This document shows, one piece after another, positions 46,285-56,559 of a stretch of 64,000 bases of DNA; position 1 is the stretch's first letter, and each line of letters opens with the position of its first letter. The position numbers and the translations under genes are program-made. The notes below the pieces were generated by a model. That model did no database searches. It worked only from the letters and a program-made list of their open reading frames with translations, and was not told the DNA's origin. Source of the stretch: Hyperoplus lanceolatus (taxonomy: Eukaryota > Chordata > Actinopteri > Uranoscopiformes > Ammodytidae); the NCBI GenBank assembly GCA_026929865.2, contig CM049398.1, positions 12,109,501-12,173,500 on the forward strand, read 5' to 3'.

Positions 46285-48379
46285 ATGAACTGTAAGTCTG
46301 GTTTTCTTATGTTTTTAAACTTCAAAGTTGGTCGGTATAATACGTTCAATGATGAGAAGCAACGTGTGGTTATAATGTATTGCAGGCAGCATAGCTAACC
46401 ACTAGCTAACAAGTCATAATGGGTATAACAGCTAATGTTCGTTAGCATATTCTTTTAAAGGATGTACCGTTTTTTAAGGCATTTGGTCACTTCTAAGGAT
46501 GTTAATAATTAGCTGTTAACGTAAAATAAGAAGGCTGACCAATGAATCCTTCCGTTAATCAGTTAAAATCCCGGCGCTAGCCAGGGAAATATGAGTCAGC
46601 TGAATACTGGAGTCTTGTTGCTATAATAATAATCAGCGTGTCTGTATGTCTGCTTTTCTGGGACATCGGCACCTTCATACATAGCCTACTAGTTTTACAT
46701 CAGGATGTAATGTTAGCATGTGTCGACCTCATATAGAGCGTTTTCTGTCTTAATAGTGGCTATGAAGATCCAAATAAACACATGTGAGCAGTATACTATT
46801 CTGCTCAGCCCGTCTCAACATCATGTTGCTGTTTCTGAATAAAAACAGGTAGACAAGCGTCCCATTATGCAAAGGATTTTTTTTAATTGTGCAGCTCCAT
46901 CGTGTTTAAATCATATTTTATATCTGTTTTTCCAGCCTGAAAAAAAACATTTACAACTAATTTTAAAAGTCACTAATGACAAGCAGAGCCGGCCCAAGCC
47001 TTCAGGGGGCCCTAAGCGAAATATGATTAGGGGGCCCCTCTCCAATGTTAGCGCTGCTGAAACTCTAGATCTTTGTTAAATATCATTCACACACCCAGTG
47101 TTTTCTGCTAGTGCCTCCACTGTGCGGCTGTGCGAAAATATTAGACAGCCGAGATTCAGACCCTCCTAGGGGGGTCCGGGGGTATGCCCCCCCGGGAGAT
47201 TTTTTTAACCTTTTTAAAGTGAAATGCATGAATCTGGTGCACTTTGAGAGGAAAATTAAGAGGCTAAATCTGAGAAATCTTGTGTGAACAAATAATTTGC
47301 AGACACTGGGTCAGATGAATTAGAAGCTATTGAAGAAGGACACATGGATTTTCCATAAAAATATTAATATAAAATAAAATCTTATGGAGGGTCCTCTGGT
47401 TTGGGCTTGGAGCTCTTTTTCTTTTACGGGACATATTTCTCTATAATATAGTGAATGCATTTAAATGCATTGTGAGGAACGAAGCAGAAGAACTTTGTTA
47501 TCCAGCTACTGTATCTTTTTTTCCACAGACAAGGGTGACATAGGCTATAGACTATACACAGTGCATGGGCAACTGAGGGCAGCTCCATTTCCAATTGTTT
47601 TTAAATAAACTCAATACACACTGTGCATGGATGTGAACGTGACATGATCAGATAATTTCGGATTTCCTCCAAGATGAACTGATTACATTTTTAGGCTATT
47701 AATTATCTAGACCAAACATTGTATTCCTTTTTTTGTATGATAACTCACATTTGCATAGTATGATGTTAATATCAAACACACAAACTAAAAAAAAAAAAAA
47801 AATTTTTTTTTTTTTTTTTTTTTAGGGGGCCCCCCAGGCAGTCGGGGGCCCTAAGCGGCCGCTTAGTTCGCTTATGCCTCGGGCCGGCTCTGATGACAAG
47901 ATACCCCCCACGAAGAGAATGAATTGCAGGGCTGTTATAATAAACTATATTGATTAGTTTTTAGCTTTGTGTTCTTCATCAACTCGAACCCATGTATTTT
48001 ATTTATTTTATAAATCTTAACATTATCTTAACATCTGAATGGCACAATCTGCTTTTCCACAGACTCATCTTGGCTGTCCTGCACAAGTGTCTGGGATTTC
48101 CATCCTGTCAGGGAGAAGCCATTGTACAGTGAGCAGCTACAGTCAGTCCTAACTATTATCCGTCATGTGTTTACTATAACATCACTAATGGGATTAACAA
48201 TTGTTTCCGTCCCCAGTGTATGCATTGCTGAGGGAAGGACACTCCAGATAACTGAAGACTTCACTGCTCCTGCTGCCTTGAGAAGATCTCCGAAGATGGA
48301 GCAGCGTGGAACTCACCTGGCAGTCACAGCACATCAGTCTGACTCTACACTCTACACACAATTTGTTTTCAATTTTTAG
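46285..48379 (+). CDS. Possible two-exon cargo gene in the foldback element
   Basis: ATG at 46285 is followed after seven bases by a GTAAGT donor (46292). A strong acceptor (polypyrimidine then CACAG) precedes 48063. Joining 46285-46291 to 48063-48379 gives an open frame of 107 residues starting MNYSSWLSCTSVWDFHPVRE and containing a hydrophobic stretch (IIRHVFTITSLMGLTIVSV). Upstream 46180-46284 is CpG-containing and promoter-like. AATAAA follows at about 48637. No family is recognised. A further internal acceptor (CCCCAG at about 48213) would give a shorter second exon. It may be a non-coding transcript or a captured host first exon. The intron contains the hAT at 46984-47892. Confidence 0.3.
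46984..47892. mobile_element. hAT non-autonomous element (level 4)
   Basis: Ends are CAGAGCCGGCCCAAGCC and, inverted, CAGAGCCGGCCCGAGGC, flanked by a perfect 8-bp duplication ATGACAAG (46976-46983 and 47893-47900). Subterminal GGGGGCCCTAAGCG and inverse words are typical of this teleost hAT family. The interior holds a fragment related to the level-2 element (47098-47290) and an A-run/T-run palindrome at about 47787-47823. No transposase is present. Confidence 0.9.
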
Positions 48380-49390
48380 ATTGTGATTATTATAAATCTA
48401 GACAAAGTCAGATCATACTCAATTCATAATCATATTGATTGCAGTAAATGAGGTGACATACTCAGTCATGTTTATTTGTTTGACATATTAAAAAGGTAGG
48501 GGAGATTTTGATTAAATATGGTAAACAGTTGGGCTACAGACCAAGGACTAAGTTACTAGTTTTATGTTTTGTTTTATAAAGTCTTGTTCCGGCACATGCC
48601 AGAGCATTTTGGGTATTTTGTTCATTTTCTCTTAATAAAATAACGCCATACAAAACTTTACTTGGAGGTATGCAATTGTGAGTGCATTATAGTTTTAAAC
48701 TGGTTGATTTGTATTTTTCATTTTGACCGTATGTATATGTTTAGTAAATCCACAAATATTTTAAAAAGTCCAAATCTTGTGATTTGTTTGTGGGGTAAGC
48801 TTTTACTATACATTTGTACTGATTGTGCTTTGATGTGATAACTGCAAATCATAAATATAATTGATATAGGGCATTTATTAGTCTTGCTTTAGCAGCATGC
48901 AGACCTACTTATTAATGCAGCACGTGATCTGAATTAACATGTTCTAAACTGCATAAAATGTTATGGTGTGACACTTTTTGATTGTGATTAATTAAAGTAA
49001 TCACTGAAATGAGGTTATATGAAGCTTTGTACCCTGTTCTTCTGGACACGTCACATGAGGTAAGGTGTATAGCAGAACTGTCTGGGGATAAGCACACTAG
49101 TTAAACCTGATCATCTAATTATCAGTTTGTGATACAAGTAGTGATAATTTCACATGGAAAATGTGAGATAGAGGAACAATTATTCCAATTCAGTTTTAAT
49201 ATTTCCTCTATACTTTTCTATTGCCTTGTAGAGTAGGTTACTTATTCACTTCACTATTCACGTTTAAATTAATTAAGCTTACTACATTTAGAAGACTAAG
49301 TGTATGATTTATAAGCATATTTCTGGATTTAGATACATGCTGAATACTCTGCAGCAAGATATGTAGGCCTACTTTATTTACTTTGGTCCT

Positions 49391-49615
49391 CAATGCCTGC
49401 AACGTCCTCCACCCCCTGCGTGTGGTGTGTTTTAACCATAGATAGTTTTAACAGCCAGGAGCCTTGACAGCGGCTGCGGGACAATAAACTATTGTCAATA
49501 GTTAGCCTGCTATCGGTGTACGAATGTGTGTGAATGGTAACGTGTAAATGGGAACAGGTCTCCCTTGCAAAAGAGTCTTCGGACTCAATGGGATATACCT
49601 GTATAAATAAAGGTT
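49391..49615 (+). mobile_element. SINE-like repeat
   Basis: It contains GTGTACGAATGTGTGTGAATG, then a 3' segment with ACTCAATGGGATATACCTG and TATAAATAAAGGTTAAA. This 3' end is common to several teleost SINE/LINE families. The 5' head is not a clear tRNA. Confidence 0.55.
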
Positions 49616-50676
49616 AAAAAAATATATAATGGAAATTCATTCTCTATTTAATAAGACTACTTTTATTAAAATGTAAAGGTTTTAAAGAGAAAAATAGCAG
49701 GTTTAAACAGTTACACCAGTGCCAATCACACAGCAGACGTTAACTGACGTCGACGCTGGCCCTTATATCTGCTAAAGTAAACTTGTTTATGACTTTCACT
49801 ACTGGCATAAGGCTCCGCTGTAGTTCCCTCTTATTCAATTCCCTTATTATTACATTTCCTACATTTTCTGGTGAAAAGAGACGACCATGGACCAGCCATG
49901 GACATATGAGGGAGACGACGGAAACAGGCTTTCCCTCAGTCTGTTTAAATGCTGACGTCACAGGTCCCAACCGGCGCTTTCATTGGATGATACACAATGT
50001 TGTCCCGCCCACCTTCTACGGATACAACTCTGTTCTACAGGTACGAAATACTTTTGCACCAAATATAGCAGCTGGACGTGGTGCAAATCTACCTGCAAAA
50101 AACCCACTGCTGAGACTTGCAGGAGCAGATTCGAGCAGAGAAAACCCTCAGTTTAGACTTGTAGGAACAGATTCGAGCAGTTGTATCGATGGATTTGTGC
50201 TCGCTCATTAAAATGCTGTGCTCGATATAATTTTATTTGTGAGGACATTTTTCACAGATGTGCAACTTCTGATGCGTTAGTTCACATTTGGGTTTACGAA
50301 TGCACACATTTTGGGCATGTTCTCACATTATGAAACACGGGTGTGCAAATGTGTTTTGCACCAACTGTGCTGCAATGATTGTAGCAAAAGTGTCAAGCGC
50401 ATGACTCTTTGAAGTTGCGATGCACAGGATAGGATTTGTGCACCCGTAACAACGATTTGTGAACTCATAGCCCCTATTTTGTGTCCACAATGGTAGAAAA
50501 AATATTTACGACTTCAAATTTACTGTTACACATTTGTGACTTTGGAGTACACATGCAAAACAAATATTTACGACTTTAAATCTACTGTTACACATTTGTG
50601 ACTTCAGTTTACGCATTCGAAATCTGCCGTTACATGTGCTAAAGACTTATGCTACAATAATACCTTCATAATTATT

Positions 50677-52259
50677 ATTCTACTTTTTTTCTTTCTTTTT
50701 TTTGGTACGTAGCTCATTTTAGAAATGGGGCAATGCCTAACATAAACGCTGACCATGCGTCGGAGGTGAATGTAACTTACTCGGCGGAAAACAGAAACTA
50801 ACGGAGGGGAGCATAGACATTATATATGGATATATATCCTTTATAATGTCTATGGAGGGGAGCGGCTCACTGTAGAGTGCCTTTAGTCGCGCTGTCAGTT
50901 TTCCGTCAGGGCTCTGTGTATCCGGGCTCGAGACATACAAACAGATCGCGGAACATTCACTAACGAAACAGTTAGTGGCTGAGCGAAGAATGTGGACTAC
51001 TGTAGGCTACTGGTGCAAATTCCACAACTCATTACTTGTGTTACAGTTTAGTACAATATGTAGGCCTATTCATTTATATTTGGCTGCTCCACCAGTCCAG
51101 GCAGGACAGGATAGTTAAGTTTCAGTTTCGTTTTTCATCTCCGTGTCGGACAGCTGTTCGCTCAGCTGATGGGCTCGAGCCTCACGGAGCAGACAGCGGG
51201 AGTCAGTCTAAAGTCAGCGATGATCACTCTCACAAATCAAAAAGCTAAATTATAAAATAAAGCTATCTCTTCTTCCCTCTATCTGTCTGTATAGGGCCTA
51301 TATTTCTCTCTCCACTGCACACTTAGTCACTACCACTAGTTTTAAGGAAGCAGAAGGAGGATTATACCCTCATTTTGCACTTTATTATTTTTAAATATTA
51401 GAAGATTGCAGGCAAGTAAAATACCACCAGCCACTACATTCTCAATGATAGAGACGAATAATTACCTTTTTTTCTCACAGTTTAAATCAAATATTTGAAC
51501 AATACAGGAGAATAAATATTTGAAAGCAATACAGAATGCATGAAATTACTGCATTGTATTGTATTCTATTTTTGTCACCAGGAACCTAAATGTTGTCAAT
51601 TAGCCTACTTTACATATATTTGGTGCATACAAATTCACCAGAATGCAGGAAATTGTTGAATGCTCAAAAATGTATGGGGGGACACCCCCAGACCCCCACA
51701 TTAAAATGTGTCCCAAACCAAGGTTTAATCACAACCTACACCCTTGAAATTCATGAATAGTTTTGTTTTATTTGTATCTATAGGCCTTTGTATAAGGATA
51801 CATTGTAATTTTTATCACATTATTTTAAATTAAAGTCTTAGGTCCTGCTTATCAATTGCTCATAATAACCAGTAGGCCTACTTCTGTGTTGGACATTACT
51901 GAACCTCTTCCCATTTATAGCACACAATGTCCCTGTCTAGTTCCATGTCCCCAAAAAATCAAATAAAAGGAACCCCCCCTCCCCCCCTCTGATTTACCGA
52001 GTCGTCTCTAGAGGGGTCGGGTGTGGCAAAATGTGGCATTTTGTGTAATATTCATTTCTATACAAAAATGTCAAAATCTGTAAGTAAAGACAAAAAAAGG
52101 CAAATTTGCAACACCAATAATCCCATCTATCTGAATAGTAATTAGTGCATATTCTCCTCTCAAAGTGCACTAGATCAATGCATTAAAATGTAAAGGGACC
52201 CCCCTAGGACGTTCAGGGACCACGCCACCGCTGCTGAAAAAAATCCTGCGGGAAACACT
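50677..52259. other. Right internal part of the level-2 element
   Basis: Non-coding. A hairpin with arms ATAGACATTATA and TATAATGTCTAT lies at about 50814-50852. A G-rich segment at 51675-51700 and a C-rich one at 51975-51990 border AT-rich sequence. No conserved protein is seen. Confidence 0.5.
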
Positions 52260-52853
52260 GTGATTGCATATCATACTGATTGTTGTTTGTTTTTTTACAT
52301 TGGATTTTTTTTCTTGTTATTTTACTACTTTTGTCTGGAAAATTCCTTAATATCAGTGTTTCTGCATAAGTGGATTTTCAATTCATAGATATGGTGATAT
52401 TTCATCAAGTTCTGAGGTGTCTTTGTGAAGGGATTCAACAGGTGTTATGCAAATTATTCTGTATATTTGATCTATTTATTATTTTCAAAGCAAATTTGAA
52501 AATGTCATATTTTTGCTTTCCATGGAAGGTGGCAGATGGTTGTTATACTGATGTGGAAAGCTTCTGGTAGTAGTGCTATCATGGTAACCAAAAAGCAGGC
52601 GCAGAGATCTTGCAAGGGCAAAAAATTTCTGCTCGCGCGCTTAGCGCGCGCTCGCTTGTGTCCCCCCCAATGTTAAACTCATTCCTACGCCCCTGCAGCG
52701 ACGTATAACACTGTAACACAACGGCAATGTATTTGTATTCAACTAACTTCGCAAGTTTAAAATAAACACAATGATAACGGCGACTTTACCTTAGCGGAGT
52801 TCTGTCAACACCTTTTATCCCGGGCGCCGGTGAGAGAAGTTGTAAACATAGTA

Positions 52854-54048
52854 GGCTCGTTCGACCTAACTTTCAGCTCGTCTGGAAAGTAGACGAGAGT
52901 AGCCGAGTGCAGTCGGGGGAGTGACGAAAATGCCTGACTGAAACCGGACAGCTCCGAGTCGGAAGTAGCGTCCTTGTTGCGGATGCAGTTCGTTTTCTAG
53001 TTTTATTTTGAAGGCCTATTAGAAACATATTCGCAGGAGAGTCACACATGCTACAACCGATTAGAAGCAGAACACAACACAAAGACGAGTAAACACTTTA
53101 AAAGCGAGGGGCATTTTCAAAACAAGAAACGAGATATAAGCTAATATCCCCATTCCCCACACATCTTTATCTTTCTTGTTACTTTACTAGAACACCTACT
53201 TTTAAGTGATAAAGAATAATTTACAAGAATAATTTACAAATCCAAATAAAGGAGGTTTAGTATTTCTCCCTTCACATAACGAATATGATCGGCCTAAATA
53301 AAGAAGGTCTAAGAAAAGATCCCTTATTATTATTGTAGAGATGGATATGATGAACTGTATTATGATGTGTAACAAACAAACTACTTGTTGTAGTTTTGGT
53401 CTGGCTTTGCGACACTACATGTAAAATACAATTCCCAGACCATTTAGATCACTTGAAATAAGCCTATGATTTAATCTTAATGGTATAAAAATCACTTCAC
53501 CAAGATCTTATGTGACTCAAGTTTGTGTTCACTTTTAAATATATCTATACAGGAGAGTTACACATCCAAATTATTTCTATGTCAAGGGTTCAGAGGTTTA
53601 ACTCTGATTAAGTACATTTCTGCTTAAATGCATATTGTGGCGGCCTAATGATTAAACATAAATTAAAATCAAAAAGAATGGATCGTAATTTAATTTTGAG
53701 CGGTGATGTCAGACTTTTGCCTAACCAATTGGGGAAACGCATCAAAGGCACGAGGTTTGAACTCCCAATTAGCGCTCAGCTCCGCCTGTCAGCAAGACGT
53801 TTCCCATCAGACATTTCGCTCCCGCAGCCCGTAGGGAGCAACTGCAGCGACTTGCTCATATGTCCATGCTTGCTCCAGTGTCTGTGTCCGTCTTGATACC
53901 GCGGGACTTCAAAGTCTCAAGCAGCCGAGCCGCAGCCAGCCACGGGTGCAAGTGGGACAAAAAGTCTAACCATAATGCAGTGCGCTCAGCAAGACGAGCG
54001 TCATAATTGCGCAGGTCTTAGCAAGACGGCGACAGGTCGAACGAGCCT
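52854..54048 (-). mobile_element. AGGCTC element, copy 2 (inverted)
   Basis: The same 15-bp termini AGGCTCGTTCGACCT, flanked by AGT (52851-52853 and 54049-54051), again a 3-bp duplication. The body is the reverse complement of copy 1 with few substitutions and a roughly 17-bp insertion near 53860-53880. The right end stands 334 bp upstream of the dhrs11 start codon. Confidence 0.88.
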
Positions 54049-54051
54049 AGT

Positions 54052-54382
54052 GACAGACAGAGCGTAAACGGCAGGGAGATGCGGCCCCGCTATTGGTCGG
54101 AGAAGTCACGAGTGGAACTGAACTGTGGACATAGGGCACGGTGATTGGTTGAAAATCGTGAAGAAAATAAAAAAAATCGTGGAGATGGCGAGACGTGATT
54201 GGTCTGCCATTTCCAGTCGTTCTCTCCCTCCCCTTTCTTTATAGGTCCATGGTTCTCCCTCCCGGCATGCTGTGCTCAGTAGCATCTGACAGCGGAAGCC
54301 TGACCTAACCCCGACGTGACCCTCATTATTATTGCGAAGGTTTTGTATATGCGGCAGGTTCCCCGCTTGTGTCCCGGCTGTG
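54052..54382 (+). promoter_or_regulatory. dhrs11: dhrs11 promoter with three CCAAT boxes
   Basis: Three inverted CCAAT boxes (ATTGG) at 54092-54096, 54144-54148 and 54198-54202 are spaced about 52 and 54 bp apart, which suggests NF-Y binding. A TTTATA word lies at about 54237-54242. CpGs continue to the ATG. The region is bounded on the left by the AGGCTC transposon. Confidence 0.6.
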
Positions 54383-56559
54383 ATGGACCGCTGGAGGGGG
54401 AGAGTGGCTCTGGTGACCGGAGCCTCGGTCGGTATCGGGGCTGCCATCGCTAAAGATCTGGTCCGGTGCGGCATGAAGGTGGTGGGTTGCGCCAGGGACG
54501 TCGATAAAATCCAGGTTTGGCAGCGCTTTTGGTGGGGTATTCATTGAGATAGAGCCTCAGCCCACACGTCCCACAACCAGAGAAGCTAGCTATAACTTAG
54601 CTTGCTAACTTCTAATCAAAGTGTGTGTTGATAAAAGACATTTAAAATAAACCTTTATTGTGTGTCTTTCTCACGGTAACGCCAGCTTTTGCCTTGTAAA
54701 CGCTCATCAAAGCTAATTTTTGGCCTACTCAAAACAACTCAACACAAACCACATTGTATTGTATGCATTAAGACTGGGTTAAATACTTTAAATTGTGTCA
54801 GTAAACTGGATAGGGTTAATTTTTAATTATGTCTCAATTGCTAGATCGCTAGACACCAACACAATTTGACTGTTGGCTTCTTTCCTGCTTTTCTTGTAAA
54901 TATTAACCTCTAGAAAAATAACCTCTGTTCTGTCTTAACTGGCTGTTAACTTGTCGTAATGCCCGTAAGATATCTCAAATAAAGGACTCTAAAGAACATG
55001 AAAGTGTAGGCCAAAGTAAAATGAATTAAATGTATGCTGCTGCATTCGATGTTGAACAATGGTTGAGCAATGTTTTCCCCCTGATTTAGCCTACTGACAT
55101 AACAGTAGGCTATAGGCTACATGTCAAGTCACACTTCACAAAGTTAACTGTTAAAACTAACTGTCTTGACATCTCTTTGTTTTCAGAAACTGGCAGCTGA
55201 GTGTCAAAGTGCAGGCCACAGCGGCGTTTTGGTGCCTTTCAAGTGTGACCTGAACAACGAGGAGGAGATTCTGTCCATGTTCTCCGCCATCAAAGCGCAG
55301 CACAAAGGTGTGGACGTGTGCATCAACAACGCCGGCCTGGCTCATCCAGAGTCTCTGTTGAATGGCAAAACCAGTGGCTGGAGGAACATGCTGGATGTAA
55401 GAGCTCAGTGTTTGAAAGATATGTGAAAAAACAACAGGATGTTGGCCCTTCTTTACAACGGTGCACTGTTGCCAGTCATTACAGTTTTCCAACCTATTTT
55501 TTATTAAAGGTGTTACAGACAGAGTCTTTCTTTAATTCTGACTTTCCTGTTTGGTGTCTTGCAGGTAAACGTTCTTGCGTTGTGTATTTGCACACGTGAA
55601 GCGTATCAGTCGATGAAAGACAGAAATGTTGACGATGGACACATCATAAACATTAACAGGTACAGCTTTATTTAATTACATTTTTAGGGATTTTTCAGGA
55701 TCCACACGGGAAAGGGACAGATATCATGTCCATACATGCAGCCAAATGTTGGTGGTGACCTGGTAAAGCCTACAATTGTACATGTTTCTCTGTTGAAGTA
55801 TGAGCGGACATCGCGTCGTTCCCAGTGCTGACGTACATTTCTACGGCTCCACCAAGTACACTGTGACGGCCCTGACCGAGGCCCTTAGGCAGGAGCTGCG
55901 TGAGGCCAACACCCACATCAGAGCCACAGTGAGACTTTACACATTCAGACACCTCTGCATCGTGCTTCATTTCTGGAACCAAGCTGAACCCAAAGTCCAT
56001 CACAGTTCTTCACCATCTCCATTAGCTCCCTTATTAGATATTTTGGAACAAATGCACAGTGTTTAATGAAGTTTACTCTTTTCTGATGATCCCATCTTTC
56101 TTGCAGTGTATTTCTCCAGGTGTAGTGGAGACCGAATTTGCCAAGCGGCTCTACCATGACAATGCTGATAAAGCTTCTGCTTTATACACTAAATTTAAGG
56201 TAAAAATAGTATTCCTACATCCATAGATTGATAGATAGATAACTTAGTTAGATTAATTTAATCAATTCCACTGTCAGTAGCATATTAATAATTTTCTCTC
56301 TTCTCTTGCAGCCACTGGAAGCAATAGACATTGCAAATTCTGTCACATATGTCCTAAGTGCCCCTCCGCATGTACAGGTATGTGACTTCCTCCCTCGTAC
56401 ATATTTTAGTGCTTTCTAAAGTGACTTATCATTTGTTTTCAACCTCTTGTTATTTTATTGTTGACATATCAGTAGTTTACACATGAGGACCTAACCTTCA
56501 CATACCTTTTTCTCAAGATTGGAGACATTCAGATGCGGCCCGTGGAACAAGTGTCCTAG
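54383..56559 (+). CDS. dhrs11: Dehydrogenase/reductase SDR family member 11
   Basis: Seven exons join in frame: 54383-54514, 55187-55396, 55565-55659, 55799-55928, 56107-56199, 56312-56377 and 56518-56559 (TAG), giving 255 residues against about 260 in human DHRS11. DHRS11 is an NADP(H)-dependent short-chain reductase acting on 17-keto/3-keto steroids and other carbonyls. The Rossmann cofactor motif TGASVGIG is at residues 12-19, with INNAGLAHP in exon 2 and the catalytic YGSTK (YxxxK) in exon 4. SPGVVETEF follows, and the protein ends MRPVEQVS. The first donor is the weaker GTTTGG; the rest are GTAAGA, GTACAG, GTGAGA, GTAAAA and GTATGT. It is the surviving partner of the pseudogene at 31756-32409 and runs divergently from the ca4-like gene. 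Confidence 0.95.

Larger units (their letters stand above)
43900..50670. mobile_element. Large foldback element with about 0.8-kb arms (level 3)
   Basis: The left arm, 43900-45873 (minus the 1.18-kb insertion at 44544-45721), and the right arm, about 49848-50670, are inverted copies, highly similar by eye over about 800 bp. Termini are TATGAAGGTATTATTG and its inverse, flanked by ATTATT (43894-43899 and 50671-50676). Both arms carry a CRE-like TGACGTCA (45792 and 49952 areas), tandem CACAAATGTGTAACAGTA words, and the phrase GCGCCGGTTGGGACC. The centre, 45874-49847, holds a possible spliced gene, a hAT insertion and a SINE-like repeat, but no recognised transposase. Such long arms with a 6-bp duplication do not fit a superfamily I can name. 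Confidence 0.75.
43816..52260. mobile_element. CAGTGTTTCCC-ended element of the nested block (level 2)
   Basis: CAGTGTTTCCCCCACG at 43816 and its inverted partner CAGTGTTTCCCGCAGG ending at 52260 are flanked by TGATT on both sides (43811-43815 and 52261-52265). Both ends continue into CAGCAGCGG/CCACCGCTGC words. The right end carries CCTAGGGGGGTCC and GTGCACTTTGAGAGGA, also seen in a fragment of the same family at 47098-47290. CAGTGTTTCCC termini are known from hAT elements; a 5-bp duplication would fit the 5-bp-TSD hAT subgroup. Confidence 0.7.
43079..52695. mobile_element. Outer hAT-like element of the nested block (level 1)
   Basis: Ends read CAAGGGCGTAGGAA at 43079 and, inverted, CAGGGGCGTAGGAA at 52695. 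They are flanked by a perfect 8-bp target duplication CAGCGACG (43071-43078 and 52696-52703), typical for hAT. Near both ends there is a C-run/G-run and TGTCCCC word. The right subterminal region has a GC-rich palindrome (GCGCGCTTAGCGCGC at about 52635-52650). Its own interior (43079-43815 and 52266-52695) shows no clear transposase; the rest is later insertions. Confidence 0.8.
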
